Assembly (NCBI RefSeq): GCF_003952525.1 | Contig: NZ_CP034451.1 | Span: 5,928,501-5,992,500 of the forward strand | Source: Mesorhizobium sp. M3A.F.Ca.ET.080.04.2.1 | GTDB taxonomy: Bacteria > Pseudomonadota > Alphaproteobacteria > Rhizobiales > Rhizobiaceae | Reading direction: 5' to 3' | DNA length: 64,000 bases | Position numbers and translations under genes: made by a program | In this document: positions 17,856 through 26,374 of the stretch, in pieces | How the letters are laid out: each line of letters starts with the position of its first letter | Position numbering within the stretch: the first letter of the stretch is position 1 | The notes under the pieces: generated by a model | Databases searched by the model: none | What the model was told of the DNA's origin: nothing | Seen by the model: the letters and a program-made list of their open reading frames with translations, nothing else

Positions 17856-18151
17856 ATCGAACGCTCGTGATCCTCATTGCCGAGCGGCAGCGCCCGCAAG
17901 GCCTTGCCGATGGCCGCCGGTGGCGTTCCGGTCTCCTCGGCAAACCGCAGCAGCGTCGGCTCATGGGCAAGGATGAATTGCAGCACGCCGGCGAGAAATC
18001 CCGGCTCCCCGGCCGCCTGGCGGATCGAATGCGCCTCTATGCCCGTAATCGCCAGGAAGCGCGGCAGCAGTTCCGGATCGGCAGCGACGAAGCCGAGCGC
18101 CCGGATGGCAAGGGTTTCGGCTTCCTCGCGCATTGACGCTGCGTTTGTCAT
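17852..18151 (-). CDS. DUF3572-family protein
   Basis: Helical protein of 99 residues. The sequence (MREEAETLAIRALGFVAADP, RFLAITGIEAHSIRQAA, LRFAEETGTPP) matches what I know as DUF3572, a family restricted to alphaproteobacteria and found next to divK-pleD. No function is known. ATG 18151 has AAGGTAACG just upstream; longer upstream frames are not conserved. It is divergent from divK across 240 bp and overlaps the HAD gene by four bases. Confidence 0.85.
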   Translation of the reverse strand: MTNAASMREEAETLAIRALGFVAADPELLPRFLAITGIEAHSIRQAAGEPGFLAGVLQFILAHEPTLLRFAEETGTPPAAIGKALRALPLGNEDHERSI

Positions 18152-18198
18152 CGTTACCTTTTGACGTGGTGTGGATTGAGTCTCTTTCCGCAGTAATG

Positions 18199-18213
18199 GC
18201 AAGCGTCGCTTGC
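18199..18213. promoter_or_regulatory. 15-bp perfect palindrome in the DUF3572-divK gap
   Basis: GCAAGCG (18199-18205), a central T, and CGCTTGC (18207-18213). It sits 48 bp upstream of DUF3572 and 179 bp upstream of divK, in the right place for an operator of the divergent pair. I see no match to a CtrA site. Confidence 0.4.
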
Positions 18214-18391
18214 GGCAAGTCTGCGCCGCTTCCGACCTGCACCCGCAAGTCAAATCCGGGCGCCTTTTGCAGAACCCCGGTTTGCGTTTCGTCAATGATA
18301 TTGGCGTAAAGTCGATGCGGGTTTGGGTGCGATCCGGCTCGGACGCATGGCGGCAGCCTCCCAGCGAGAGGCTAGCCGAAACGGGAAACTG

Positions 18392-18763
18392 ATGGCTAAG
18401 AAGGTCATGATCGTCGAGGACAACGAGCTCAACATGAAGCTCTTTCGGGACCTCATCGAAGCCAGCGGTTATGAGACTGTTCGCACCCGTAACGGCCTGG
18501 AAGCGCTCGATCTCGCGCGCCAGCACCGGCCGGACCTGATCTTGATGGACATCCAGCTGCCCGAAGTGTCGGGCCTGGAAGTGACGAAGTGGCTGAAAGA
18601 AGACGACGAGTTGCACTCGATCCCGGTGATCGCCGTCACGGCCTTCGCCATGAAGGGCGACGAGGAGCGCATCCGCCAGGGTGGCTGCGAGGCTTACATC
18701 TCCAAGCCGATCTCGGTGCCGCGCTTCATCGAGACGATCAAATCATACCTGGGCGATGCCTGA
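18392..18763 (+). CDS. divK: Single-domain response regulator DivK
   Basis: Stand-alone receiver domain of 123 residues. The acidic pocket is in [13 protein letters not shown] (E9, D10), the phosphoacceptor is D53 in LILMDIQLP, and the switch Thr and Lys are in VTAFAMKG and YISKPIS. DivK is the diffusible phosphorelay regulator of the alphaproteobacterial cell cycle, phosphorylated by DivJ/PleC-type kinases and acting on CtrA through DivL. ATG 18392 follows GGGAAACTG; the frame extends upstream without conservation. It is 27 bp before pleD in one operon, the conserved arrangement in Caulobacter and rhizobia. Confidence 0.95.
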   Translation: MAKKVMIVEDNELNMKLFRDLIEASGYETVRTRNGLEALDLARQHRPDLILMDIQLPEVSGLEVTKWLKEDDELHSIPVIAVTAFAMKGDEERIRQGGCEAYISKPISVPRFIETIKSYLGDA

Positions 18764-18790
18764 TGGCGAGCCGATCCGGAGCCTTGTAAC

Positions 18791-20164
18791 ATGACAGCGC
18801 GGATCCTTGTCGTCGATGACATCCCCGCCAATGTGCGGCTGCTGGAGGTTCGGCTGCTCGCCGAATATTTCGAGGTGCTGACGGCCGGCAATGGCCCGGA
18901 AGCGATCGAAACCTGCGAGAACGGCAAGGTCGACGTCGTGCTGCTCGACGTGATGATGCCGGGCATGGACGGGTTCGAGGTCTGCCGGCGGCTGAAGAGC
19001 GATCCGGCGACCTCCCACATCCCGGTCGTGATGATCACCGCGCTGGACCAGGTCTCGGACCGGGTGCGCGGGCTGGAGGCCGGCGCCGACGATTTCCTCA
19101 CCAAGCCGGTCAATGATCTCCAGCTGATGACACGGGTGAAGAGCCTGGTCAGGCTGAAGTCGCTGACCGACGAGCTGCGCCTGCGCGCCTCGACCACCCG
19201 CAATATCGGCATCGAGGAGCTTTTGAGCCGCAACTTCGCGACGGAAGCGTCCGAGCCCAGAGTGCTTCTCATCGACGAACGCAAATCCTCGAGCGAGCGC
19301 ATCCAGAAGATGCTGCGCGGCAGCGCCGAGATCGATGTCGCGACTGATCCGAATGCCGGCTTCTTCCAAGCCGCCGAGACGCCCTACGAGTGCGTTCTGA
19401 TCTCGACGGCGTTCGCCGAGTTCGACCCGCTCAGGCTTTGCTCGCAACTGCGCTCGCTCGACCGCACCCGTTTCCTGCCGATCATCCTCCTGGCCGAGCA
19501 GGGCGAGGAAGGACGTATCATCCGGGGCCTCGAGCTCGGCATCAACGACTACCTGACGCGGCCGATCGATCAGCAGGAACTGACAGCCCGCCTGCGCACG
19601 CAAGTGCGGCGCAAGCGTTACAACGATCAGCTCCGCGCCAGCGTCACCCAGACCATCGAGATGGCTGTGACCGACGGGCTGACCGGACTGCACAACCGGC
19701 GCTATCTCGACAGCCATCTGCAAACGCTGTTCGACCGCGCGGTGGCGAGGCGGCGGCCGCTATCGGTGATGATCACCGATCTCGACCGCTTCAAGGCGAT
19801 CAACGACACGCATGGCCACGACGGCGGCGACGACGTGCTGCGCGAGTTCGCCAGGCGGCTGCGCAAGAACGTGCGCGGCATCGATCTGGCCTGCCGCTTC
19901 GGCGGCGAGGAGTTCGTCGTGGTCATGCCGGATACCGATGGCGCGGTTGCCGAGAAGGTGGCCGAACGCATCCGCGCCGAGATCGCACAGGTGCCCTTCG
20001 CCGTCGGGAGCGAGGGCAAGACGATCGGAGTCACGGTAAGCGTCGGGGTGTCGTCGGTGCTGAAAGGCAACGACACCGTGGCGGCGCTTATGAAGCGCGC
20101 CGACCTCGCCCTCTACGAGGCCAAGAGCGGTGGTCGCAACCGGGTCGTTGCCAAGGCCGCTTAG
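18791..20164 (+). CDS. pleD: Diguanylate cyclase response regulator PleD
   Basis: PleD of 457 residues: receiver domain 1 (about 1-120, phosphoacceptor D53 in VVLLDVMMP), a second, degenerate receiver (about 150-270, VLLIDERKSSS), and a GGDEF domain (about 285-457). The active-site loop is GGEEF at 371-375, and the inhibitory site RGID at 362-365 fits RxxD, so product inhibition is expected. It makes c-di-GMP when phosphorylated and dimerised, driving cell-pole development and surface-linked behaviour. It is cotranscribed with divK. Confidence 0.96.
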   Translation: MTARILVVDDIPANVRLLEVRLLAEYFEVLTAGNGPEAIETCENGKVDVVLLDVMMPGMDGFEVCRRLKSDPATSHIPVVMITALDQVSDRVRGLEAGADDFLTKPVNDLQLMTRVKSLVRLKSLTDELRLRASTTRNIGIEELLSRNFATEASEPRVLLIDERKSSSERIQKMLRGSAEIDVATDPNAGFFQAAETPYECVLISTAFAEFDPLRLCSQLRSLDRTRFLPIILLAEQGEEGRIIRGLELGINDYLTRPIDQQELTARLRTQVRRKRYNDQLRASVTQTIEMAVTDGLTGLHNRRYLDSHLQTLFDRAVARRRPLSVMITDLDRFKAINDTHGHDGGDDVLREFARRLRKNVRGIDLACRFGGEEFVVVMPDTDGAVAEKVAERIRAEIAQVPFAVGSEGKTIGVTVSVGVSSVLKGNDTVAALMKRADLALYEAKSGGRNRVVAKAA

Positions 20165-20166
20165 CG

Positions 20167-20207
20167 CATGTCGCCTAGAAGTGCGCGGCGGTTTGGGCGG
20201 CGACATG
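20167..20207. repeat. Dispersed GCATGTCG-type palindromic repeat, copy 1
   Basis: Arms CATGTCGCC (20167-20175) and GGCGACATG (20199-20207), starting two bases after the pleD stop. The loop (GAAGTGCGCGGCGGTTTGGG) is the reverse complement of the loop type seen at 46737-46782, so both are copies of one element in opposite orientation. It may serve as the pleD terminator. Confidence 0.7.
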
Positions 20208-20311
20208 GATAGGAGCAAAGCCTCAAGCGCGTCGTCTAAACACGTGGCGTCGCGATGGGCTTCAGCGCGCGAGGCCGATTCGGCGTCAACCCGACAGGGT
20301 TACGAATTTAC

Positions 20312-20344
20312 CTTAACCCAAGCGATTCCCGGTCTTTGGTTAAG
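20312..20344. other. Stem-loop between pleD and the 50-residue gene candidate
   Basis: Arms CTTAACCCAAG (20312-20322) and CTTTGGTTAAG (20334-20344) pair over 11 bp with one mismatch around an 11-base loop. It is 14 bp past the stop of the minus-strand small gene at 20358 and could end that transcript, though no T-run follows on either strand. Confidence 0.45.
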
Positions 20345-20357
20345 AAATGGTTGATTT

Positions 20358-20510
20358 TCATACGTTGTTGCGCAAATCTGGGGGCACATAGAACGAAGAC
20401 GAAGCCGGCACGAGGGTAGACTGCCCGGCTCGATCAGAAAAATACCCCATGATGCTCAGGTCCGCCGCATCTCCTGGGTCCGTGGGGTCGGCCGGCCGGC
20501 GCTGGCACAT
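20358..20510 (-). CDS. Candidate 50-residue protein gene
   Basis: Short open frame of 50 residues starting MCQRRPADPTDPGDAADLSI and ending PDLRNNV. Support: a consensus AGGAGG (20516-20521) five bases before the ATG, GC-rich third positions like the neighbouring genes, and a stem-loop just past the stop. It lies 107 bp downstream of the rpmG terminator hairpin, so it would need its own promoter. No signal peptide or membrane segment, and I know no homologue. It could still be chance in GC-rich DNA. Confidence 0.4.
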   Translation of the reverse strand: MCQRRPADPTDPGDAADLSIMGYFSDRAGQSTLVPASSSFYVPPDLRNNV

Positions 20511-20614
20511 AGTGGCCTCCTCGTACCGCTGCCAACCGCCGACCGGCCCCCTTTATTCACGACAGACAGAGTCCCGCCGCAGCCGCCCGCGATGGTTGTT
20601 GCGTGGGGGGATCG

Positions 20615-20646
20615 CCAAACAAAAACGCCGCCTCGAGGGCGGCGTT
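20615..20646 (-). terminator. Rho-independent terminator of rpmG
   Basis: Read on the minus strand: arms AACGCCGCC (right side, 20638-20646) and GGCGGCGTT (20624-20632) with a 5-base loop, followed by TTTTGTTTG. It lies 21 bp past the rpmG stop. Confidence 0.85.
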
Positions 20647-20667
20647 CGACATATCAGGAGAACCAGA

Positions 20668-20835
20668 TTACTTGATCTTGGTTTCCTTGAATTCGACGTG
20701 CTTCTTGGCGATCGGATCGTATTTGCGGAACGACAGCTTGTCCGTCTTGGTGCGGCTGTTCTTGCTGGTCACGTAGAAGAAACCGGTGTCGGCGGTCGAC
20801 AGAAGCTTGATCTTGATGTTTGCGGCTTTGGCCAT
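20668..20835 (-). CDS. rpmG: 50S ribosomal protein L33
   Basis: Ribosomal protein bL33 of 55 residues, start [20 protein letters not shown] and end [11 protein letters not shown]. It lacks the two CxxC pairs of zinc-binding L33, so it is the C-minus form and does not need zinc. It sits near the E site on the large subunit. ATG 20835 is followed by a complete family-length frame to TAA at 20668-20670. A strong terminator follows. Its neighbours upstream on the same strand start 212 bp away. Confidence 0.96.
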   Translation of the reverse strand: MAKAANIKIKLLSTADTGFFYVTSKNSRTKTDKLSFRKYDPIAKKHVEFKETKIK

Positions 20836-20988
20836 GATGTTCGTCCGTTAATGTTCGTGGAGTTTTGGCCGCTGGAGCACGGGGAAAACACCCGGACGCG
20901 GGAAACTTGGCGCGACACATAAAGAACGCGCCCGGAAAGTCAAGCCCGGGCCGCCTTTGGGCGGGCTCAACCGCTGCAGCCCCTCTGT

Positions 20989-21036
20989 TATCAACCCCAT
21001 CCCGAGGACAGCTATCAACCCCATCCCGAGGACAGC
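20989..21036. repeat. 24-bp direct tandem duplication
   Basis: Two exact copies of a 24-bp unit starting TATCAACCCCATCCCGAGG (20989-21012 and 21013-21036), 11 bp downstream of the stop of the gene at 21047 and about 150 bp before rpmG. It looks like a recent slippage duplication; no coding sequence is affected. Confidence 0.9.
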
Positions 21037-21046
21037 CTCGGCGGGA

Positions 21047-21505
21047 TCAGGCTTCCTGCCGGACCAACGAGTCGGCCTTCTTCCAGTCGCCCGTCGTGTT
21101 CCACCAGCGGTTCGGATTGGCGCGGTCGTCGAGACCCTTGGAGCGGCTGGCAAGCAGCGGCTGGATGCGGATCACCGGTTCCTGGTAGGAGTGAGCCTGG
21201 AATATCGCCTCTACAACGCGGGCGGCGAGCGCCTGGTCGTCGGGAAGTTCGAAAGAGACCTCGACCGTGCCCGGCCGGCGGCGCAGTTCCGTCTCGGCGC
21301 CGGCCGCGGCACCATCGAGCGGCCGGTAGCGCTCGATGCCTTGGGCGCTCTGATAGGCATTGCTGTCATACTTGCCCATGCGCAGCGGCGTGATCGCCGT
21401 CACCGCCTCCATGATGCGCTCGACATCGGCGGCAGGCGCCTGAAAGGTGACGAGCAGAAGCAGTTCCATCCTGAGGGACCTGGTTTCAAAGCCGCTGTCG
21501 ATCAT
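21047..21505 (-). CDS. Small conserved protein, PII/CutA-like fold suspected
   Basis: Protein of 152 residues. After a short leader (MIDSGFETRSLR) it runs MELLLLVTFQAPAADVERIM and later RPGTVEVSFELPDDQ, HSYQEPVIRI. The strand-helix-strand rhythm and the YQEPVI segment recall the PII/CutA-like domain inserted in NIF3/YqfO proteins, but this is only a resemblance. ATG 21505 has GGAGAG at proper distance; a second ATG at 21469 would give a shorter form. A much longer frame upstream is antisense-like read-through of the MFS gene and is rejected. It is followed by a tandem duplication at 20989-21036. Confidence 0.72.
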   Translation of the reverse strand: MIDSGFETRSLRMELLLLVTFQAPAADVERIMEAVTAITPLRMGKYDSNAYQSAQGIERYRPLDGAAAGAETELRRRPGTVEVSFELPDDQALAARVVEAIFQAHSYQEPVIRIQPLLASRSKGLDDRANPNRWWNTTGDWKKADSLVRQEA

Positions 21506-21603
21506 CCGATCTCTCCTCACTCTTCCTGCGTTGAAGCAAGGGTATAGCAGGGGTGCTGCTGACACGGTGATGTCAGGATCGGCCGGCGCCGGCGGATTGG
21601 AGG

Positions 21604-22779
21604 TCAAAGAATCTTTCGCAGCAGCCTGACGCAGATCAGCAGCATATAGGCGGCAAAGAACAGCGCGAGCGACCAGCCGAAGCCCGACGGGCCGAAGGCA
21701 TCCATGCCGATGCCGATCGCCTGGGGACCGAGCACCATGCCGACGCCGTAGCAGAGCACGAAGGCGGCGTTGGCGGAGGCGAGTTCGTGGCCGGAAAGCT
21801 GGGATCCCAGATGCGCGAGGCCGATCGTGTACATGGCCGCGACCACGCCGCCCCAGACGAACAGCAGAGCGGCCATCAGGTGCCAATCCTGCGCGAAGTA
21901 AGGCATGAAGGCGGTGCCGATGAGCCCGACCGCGGCGCAGGCCAGAAGCAGATGGCGGCGATCGGGAACCCGGTCGCTGATCATGCCCATCGGGATCTGC
22001 AGAAGGACGTTGCCGAGCCCGATCATGGTGAGCAACAGCGCGGCGTCGGCTTCCGAGTAGCCGATGCGGCTGCCATAGACCGGAAACAGGGCAAAGCCGC
22101 CGGTCTCGACGGCGCCGAACACCAGCACGGCGAAAGTGGCGGTCGGCACCAGCCAGATATAACGCAGGAAGTGGCTGGTTTCGCCATCGGCGACAATGGC
22201 CGGGCTTTCGTTGCGCGCCGCAAGCACGGGAATGCCAGCGAGCGTCACCAGTCCTATGGTGACGCCGAAGGGCAGGAAGCCGCTCGAACCGAGATGGGCG
22301 AACAGCCAGGGGCCGGCGGCGAAGCCGAGCGAAAGGACCGTGGCGTAGATGCCGAGCACCAGGCCGCGACGATGCGGCGGCGCCGAGGTGCTGATCCAGA
22401 ATTCCGACAGGATGAAGAGCACTGTCAGCGAAATGTGCAGCACCACGCGCAGCGGAAACCACATCCAGAAGGCCGGTGCGAAATGGAAGCCAACAAAGGC
22501 GAGCGCGCCGGCGGCGATCATCAAAAGCATGGTCCAGGCAACGCCGAGCCGCATGGCAAGCGGCGTGGCGAGCGGGGCACCGGCGATCGAGGCGAGGCCG
22601 GCGATGGCCGTGTTGAGGCCGATCATCGAGGCCGAATGGCCGCGCGTTTCCAGAATGACGCTCAGCAGCGGCATGCCGAGGCCGATGGCGATGCCAACGA
22701 CGCTGATCGAGGAGATGGCCGCGATCATCGGCAGCCAGTGTACGCGTTCGTCGCCCTGTTGCTGGGTATCGACCGTCAT
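21604..22779 (-). CDS. Major facilitator superfamily transporter
   Basis: Inner-membrane carrier of 391 residues with 12 predicted membrane segments and a central cytoplasmic loop. The motif-A-like stretch of the second half is MGMISDRVPDRRHLLLA near residues 240-256. It is related to YcaD-type carriers (one segment reads GLVLGIYATVLSLGFAAGP). The substrate is unknown. It follows the Nudix gene on the same strand with 20 bp between, so the two are probably cotranscribed. Confidence 0.88.
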   Translation of the reverse strand: MTVDTQQQGDERVHWLPMIAAISSISVVGIAIGLGMPLLSVILETRGHSASMIGLNTAIAGLASIAGAPLATPLAMRLGVAWTMLLMIAAGALAFVGFHFAPAFWMWFPLRVVLHISLTVLFILSEFWISTSAPPHRRGLVLGIYATVLSLGFAAGPWLFAHLGSSGFLPFGVTIGLVTLAGIPVLAARNESPAIVADGETSHFLRYIWLVPTATFAVLVFGAVETGGFALFPVYGSRIGYSEADAALLLTMIGLGNVLLQIPMGMISDRVPDRRHLLLACAAVGLIGTAFMPYFAQDWHLMAALLFVWGGVVAAMYTIGLAHLGSQLSGHELASANAAFVLCYGVGMVLGPQAIGIGMDAFGPSGFGWSLALFFAAYMLLICVRLLRKIL

Positions 22780-22799
22780 GGGATATGAATGCTCTGCTT

Positions 22800-23525
22800 C
22801 TAAAGGACTTCGCGGACGAAGCGGTTTCGGATCAGCCGGAAGAAGGGCACGGCGCCGCCCGGGCCCAGCAATGGATCACGGGCGAGCCGCTTATCCAGTT
22901 CTTCCAGGATCATGCGGGTAATGTCGGGAATGTCGGCCTTGCGGGCCTCGGCAAGCGGCAGCCAGACCAGTTCCTCCAACTCGTTGGTCGGCCCGCCATC
23001 GGGCAGTTCCACGGCGACGTCGCTGCGCCAGGCGCTGAAGAAGCGCGTGTCGAAGCGGCGCACCCGATTCGGGGGCGTGATGGCGCGCGCTATGACGCGC
23101 AGCCCATCGAGCGACGGCATCACGCCATGCTCGACAAAGCCCTGCCAATCGCGCTTTGCCGTCGCGAACGGGCCCTTGCGACCGATGAGCAGGCCGGCTT
23201 CCTCATAGGTCTCGCGGATCGCCGACAGGGCGATGGCCCGCGCCCGCGCAGCGCTTGTGCGGCCCGGACCGGTCGCGAGCTTGGCCTCATCCTGATGGTG
23301 GAGTGCGGCGGCGATAGGAATGCGGCTGTCGGCGGGATCTGTGCGGCCACCGGGAAAGACGAATTTTCCGGGCATGAAGGCGTGACCGGCATGGCGCCGC
23401 CCCATCAGGACCCGCACGTCGTTGCCCTTGCGGTCGAGCAGGATGAGGGTCGCGGCGTCGCGGGGACGAAGCGCCGGGCCGCTGCGTACGGCCAAGCCCT
23501 TGTCGAGCTTGTCGACATCCGCCAT
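22800..23525 (-). CDS. Nudix hydrolase
   Basis: Nudix protein of 241 residues. The catalytic helix is AIRETYEEAGLLIG near 102-115; a long insertion (HHQDEAKLATGPGRTSAARA) sits between the box glycines (FPGGRTD) and that helix, so the Nudix box is split, as in coenzyme A/NADH-type members. ATG 23525 has GGAAGGA six bases upstream and is preferred to ATG 23540. Its substrate, a nucleoside diphosphate derivative, cannot be named. It is in a minus-strand series topA-rnr-DUF983-Nudix-MFS, an order I associate with rhizobia. Confidence 0.88.
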   Translation of the reverse strand: MADVDKLDKGLAVRSGPALRPRDAATLILLDRKGNDVRVLMGRRHAGHAFMPGKFVFPGGRTDPADSRIPIAAALHHQDEAKLATGPGRTSAARARAIALSAIRETYEEAGLLIGRKGPFATAKRDWQGFVEHGVMPSLDGLRVIARAITPPNRVRRFDTRFFSAWRSDVAVELPDGGPTNELEELVWLPLAEARKADIPDITRMILEELDKRLARDPLLGPGGAVPFFRLIRNRFVREVL

Positions 23526-23625
23526 GGTCAGTCCTTCCATGCGCCCGACCTAGCGGAAACTTCTCGAATGGGAAAGTGACTTGCGCATCCCGGCCTTTGC
23601 ACCAGCCTGCGGCCGGTCCTTTTCT

Positions 23626-24063
23626 TCAGGCGCGCGAATGTGGCTCGAACTCATCCTTTTCGCCGCCGAATCCGTGCATATAGAGCGCCCATTGCAGACC
23701 GATGACGGCGCCTTTGACCGGTTGCAGGAGCGCAACCGCAAGGAGGATGGTCATCGGCACCCAGATCAGGACGTGTTGCCACATGGTGAGCGTCGAGGTT
23801 GCCTCGACGCCCATGAAGCCGCCGACCACGATGTGGCCGACGATGACGATCACCAGATAGGCGGGCAGGTCGTCGGCACGGTGATGGTGAAGCTCCTCGC
23901 CGCAGACCTCGCATACGTCCAGGGTCTTGGCGAAGCCGCGAAACAGTTTGCCTTTGCCGCAATGCGGGCAGCGGCCGAGCATGCCGCGCTTCATCGCCGC
24001 CCACAGCGGACGCGCGACGCGGCCCGAATGATGTTCGCCGCCAAAAACCTGTTGCTCCATCAT
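23626..24063 (-). CDS. DUF983 membrane protein
   Basis: Protein of 145 residues. N-terminal zinc-ribbon-like part with two CxxC pairs (GRCPHCGKG and DVCEVCGEE, residues about 30-58), a HHHRADD block, then two membrane segments (LVIVIVGHIVVGGFMG and VLIWVPMTILLAVALLQP). This is DUF983, linked in alphaproteobacteria with cytochrome oxidase and RNA genes but of unknown role. Its start overlaps the rnr stop by four bases (23-base-pair coupling is not needed: ATGATGA at 24057-24063), so it is translated with rnr. Confidence 0.88.
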   Translation of the reverse strand: MMEQQVFGGEHHSGRVARPLWAAMKRGMLGRCPHCGKGKLFRGFAKTLDVCEVCGEELHHHRADDLPAYLVIVIVGHIVVGGFMGVEATSTLTMWQHVLIWVPMTILLAVALLQPVKGAVIGLQWALYMHGFGGEKDEFEPHSRA

Positions 24064-26369
24064 CTTCTCCTGCCGCGCGGCCCGAAACGCGATTGCGACG
24101 CGCGGGCGCGGCCCTTGGCCTTGTGAAACGACCGACGCGAGCCCGGCAAAGGCTTCGGGTCGGTCAGCATCTCGAAACGCATCGCGCCGGCCATGGGCGC
24201 GACCTCACGCAGCCGAACCTCGACGCGGTCGGCAAGCTGATACCCTTTGCCGGTGCGTTCTCCGAACAGCGATCGAGCGGTTTCGTCGTAGATATAGTAA
24301 TCGCCGTTCAGACTTGACACCGGAATGAAACCATCTGCGCCATACTGCGGCAATTGGACAAAAAGTCCCGCCTTGGTGACGCCCGAGATGCGCGCGTCGA
24401 AGGTATCGTTGATGCGCTCGGCGAGATAAGCGGCGATCAGCCGGTCTACTGTGTCGCGCTCGGCTGCCAGGGCGCGGCGTTCCGTCGCGGAGATCAGCGC
24501 GCCGACTTCCTCCAGCCGATCGGCTTCGGCCTGCGTCAGGCCGCCCGGGCCGAGGCCGAGCGCGGCAATCAGTCCACGATGCACGATCAAGTCGGCATAG
24601 CGGCGGATCGGCGAGGTGAAATGCGCATAGCGCTTCAGGTTAAGGCCGAAATGGCCGATGTTCTTCGGCGAATATTCGGCCTGGCTTTGCGAGCGCAGCA
24701 CCACCTCGTTGACCAGCGCCTCGTTGTCGGCGCCGCGCACACGCTCGAGTATGCCGTTGAACTGTCCCGGCCGCATCTGCGCGCCGCGCGCCAGCGACAA
24801 GCCGAGGGTGTGCAGGAACTCGCGCAGCGATTCCTGCTTGGCGAGCGACGGCGAGTCGTGGATGCGATAGACCAGAGGCTCCTTCTTGCCTTCAAGCGTC
24901 TCGGCGGCCGCGACATTGGCCTGGATCATGAACTCCTCGATCAGCTTGTGGGCATCGAGGCGCTCCGGAACGACGACGCGGTCGACCGTGCCGTCCTCCT
25001 TGAGCAGGATCTTGCGTTCCGGCAGGTCGAGTTCCAGCGGCTGACGGGCATCGCGGCCGCGCTTCAGCACGGCATAGGCGTCCCACAGCGGCTTCAGCAC
25101 GGCGTCGAGGATCGGCTTTGTCTTGGCATCGGGCGCGCCGTCGATCGCGGCCTGCGCCTGCGGATAGGCGAGCTTGGCGGCCGACTTCATCATGACGCGG
25201 TGGAAGGAGTGCCTGAGCTTGCGGCCTTCTGCGGAAAAGGTCATGCGCACGGCGATTGCCGGCCGATCCTCACCTTCCCGCAGCGAACAGAGGTCATTCG
25301 AGATGCGCTCCGGCAGCATCGGCACGACGCGGTCAGGAAAATAGACCGAATTGCCGCGCTTCAGCGCCTCGCGATCGAGCGCCGTGCCGTAGCGGACATA
25401 AGCGGCGACGTCCGCGATCGCCACCGTGACGATAACCCCGCCGACATTCTTCTCATCGCTGTCGGGCGTGGCGAAGACCGCGTCGTCATGGTCCTTGGCG
25501 TCGGCCGGGTCGATGGTGATCAGCGGCAGGTCGCGCCAGTCCTCGCGCCCGGCAAGTGTCGCCGGCTTGACCGCGTCGGCTTCCGCGATGACGTCGGCAG
25601 GAAAGATGTGCGGGATGTCGTGAGCATGGATGGCGATCATCGAGACCGCCTTCTCGCTGGTGAGCGAACCCAGCACCGCCAGCACCTTGGCGCGCGGGAG
25701 GCCGTATCGCGACGCGCGAGCCGGCTCGACCTCGACAAGGTCGCCATTCTTGGCGCCGTTCTGGAATTCCTTCTCGACCACCAGTTCAGGCTGACGCCTT
25801 TCCACCGGCTCGATGCGGAAAGTACCGTCCTTCAGCACGCGGAAGACACCGAGCACAGCGTCGCTGCGCTTCTCGAAGATCTTCATCACGCGCCCGGTGT
25901 AGGCTGGGCCTGTGGGATCCTCAGTCGGGAAGGTCTTGGCCAGCACGCGGTCGCCGATGCCGGGCACAGGGCCGTTTGCGCCGCGCGAGATGCGGATGGC
26001 GATGACCGGCGGCGAGCCGGCGCCGGAATATTCGCTCGGATTGGCCAGCAGCACGCCGTCGTCATCGCGGCCGACAATGTCGAGCACAGCGACATGGGGC
26101 AGCGCGCCCGCGCGAGTGAGACGCTTGCGGCCCTTTGTCAGCAGCCCTTCGTCCTGCAGGTCGCGCAAAAGGTCTTTCAGCCAGATGCGGTCCTCGCCGC
26201 GCAGCGCGAAAGCCTTGGCGATGTCGCGTTTTCCGGAACGATCGGGGTTCTCGGCGATGTAGCGCAGGACTTCGTCGCGGGAGGGCCGGTAGTCGTCCTT
26301 GACGACCTTCGCCCTCGTGTCGGCGCTGCGCGGATCGCCGTGGCTTCTTCCGGAGATCCTGCGCGCCAC
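24060..26369 (-). CDS. rnr: Ribonuclease R
   Basis: Exoribonuclease of 769 residues. An N-terminal winged-helix-like part (about 25-90) and cold-shock OB folds precede the RNB catalytic domain, whose metal aspartates are in IDPADAKDHDDAVFA near residues 285-299. A C-terminal S1 domain (about 640-720) ends in a basic tail (KAKGRARASQSRFGPRGRRR). RNase R degrades structured RNA 3' to 5' and helps tmRNA quality control. It starts six bases after topA stops and overlaps DUF983, so topA-rnr-DUF983 is one operon. Confidence 0.95.
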   Translation of the reverse strand: MARRISGRSHGDPRSADTRAKVVKDDYRPSRDEVLRYIAENPDRSGKRDIAKAFALRGEDRIWLKDLLRDLQDEGLLTKGRKRLTRAGALPHVAVLDIVGRDDDGVLLANPSEYSGAGSPPVIAIRISRGANGPVPGIGDRVLAKTFPTEDPTGPAYTGRVMKIFEKRSDAVLGVFRVLKDGTFRIEPVERRQPELVVEKEFQNGAKNGDLVEVEPARASRYGLPRAKVLAVLGSLTSEKAVSMIAIHAHDIPHIFPADVIAEADAVKPATLAGREDWRDLPLITIDPADAKDHDDAVFATPDSDEKNVGGVIVTVAIADVAAYVRYGTALDREALKRGNSVYFPDRVVPMLPERISNDLCSLREGEDRPAIAVRMTFSAEGRKLRHSFHRVMMKSAAKLAYPQAQAAIDGAPDAKTKPILDAVLKPLWDAYAVLKRGRDARQPLELDLPERKILLKEDGTVDRVVVPERLDAHKLIEEFMIQANVAAAETLEGKKEPLVYRIHDSPSLAKQESLREFLHTLGLSLARGAQMRPGQFNGILERVRGADNEALVNEVVLRSQSQAEYSPKNIGHFGLNLKRYAHFTSPIRRYADLIVHRGLIAALGLGPGGLTQAEADRLEEVGALISATERRALAAERDTVDRLIAAYLAERINDTFDARISGVTKAGLFVQLPQYGADGFIPVSSLNGDYYIYDETARSLFGERTGKGYQLADRVEVRLREVAPMAGAMRFEMLTDPKPLPGSRRSFHKAKGRARASQSRFGPRGRRR

Positions 26370-26374
26370 GCCCG

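Noticed and set aside
18152..18391. CtrA box before divK
   Set aside because: No TTAA-N7-TTAA or TTAACCAT in the gap; TTAACC occurs only in the stem-loop after pleD at a wrong spacing.
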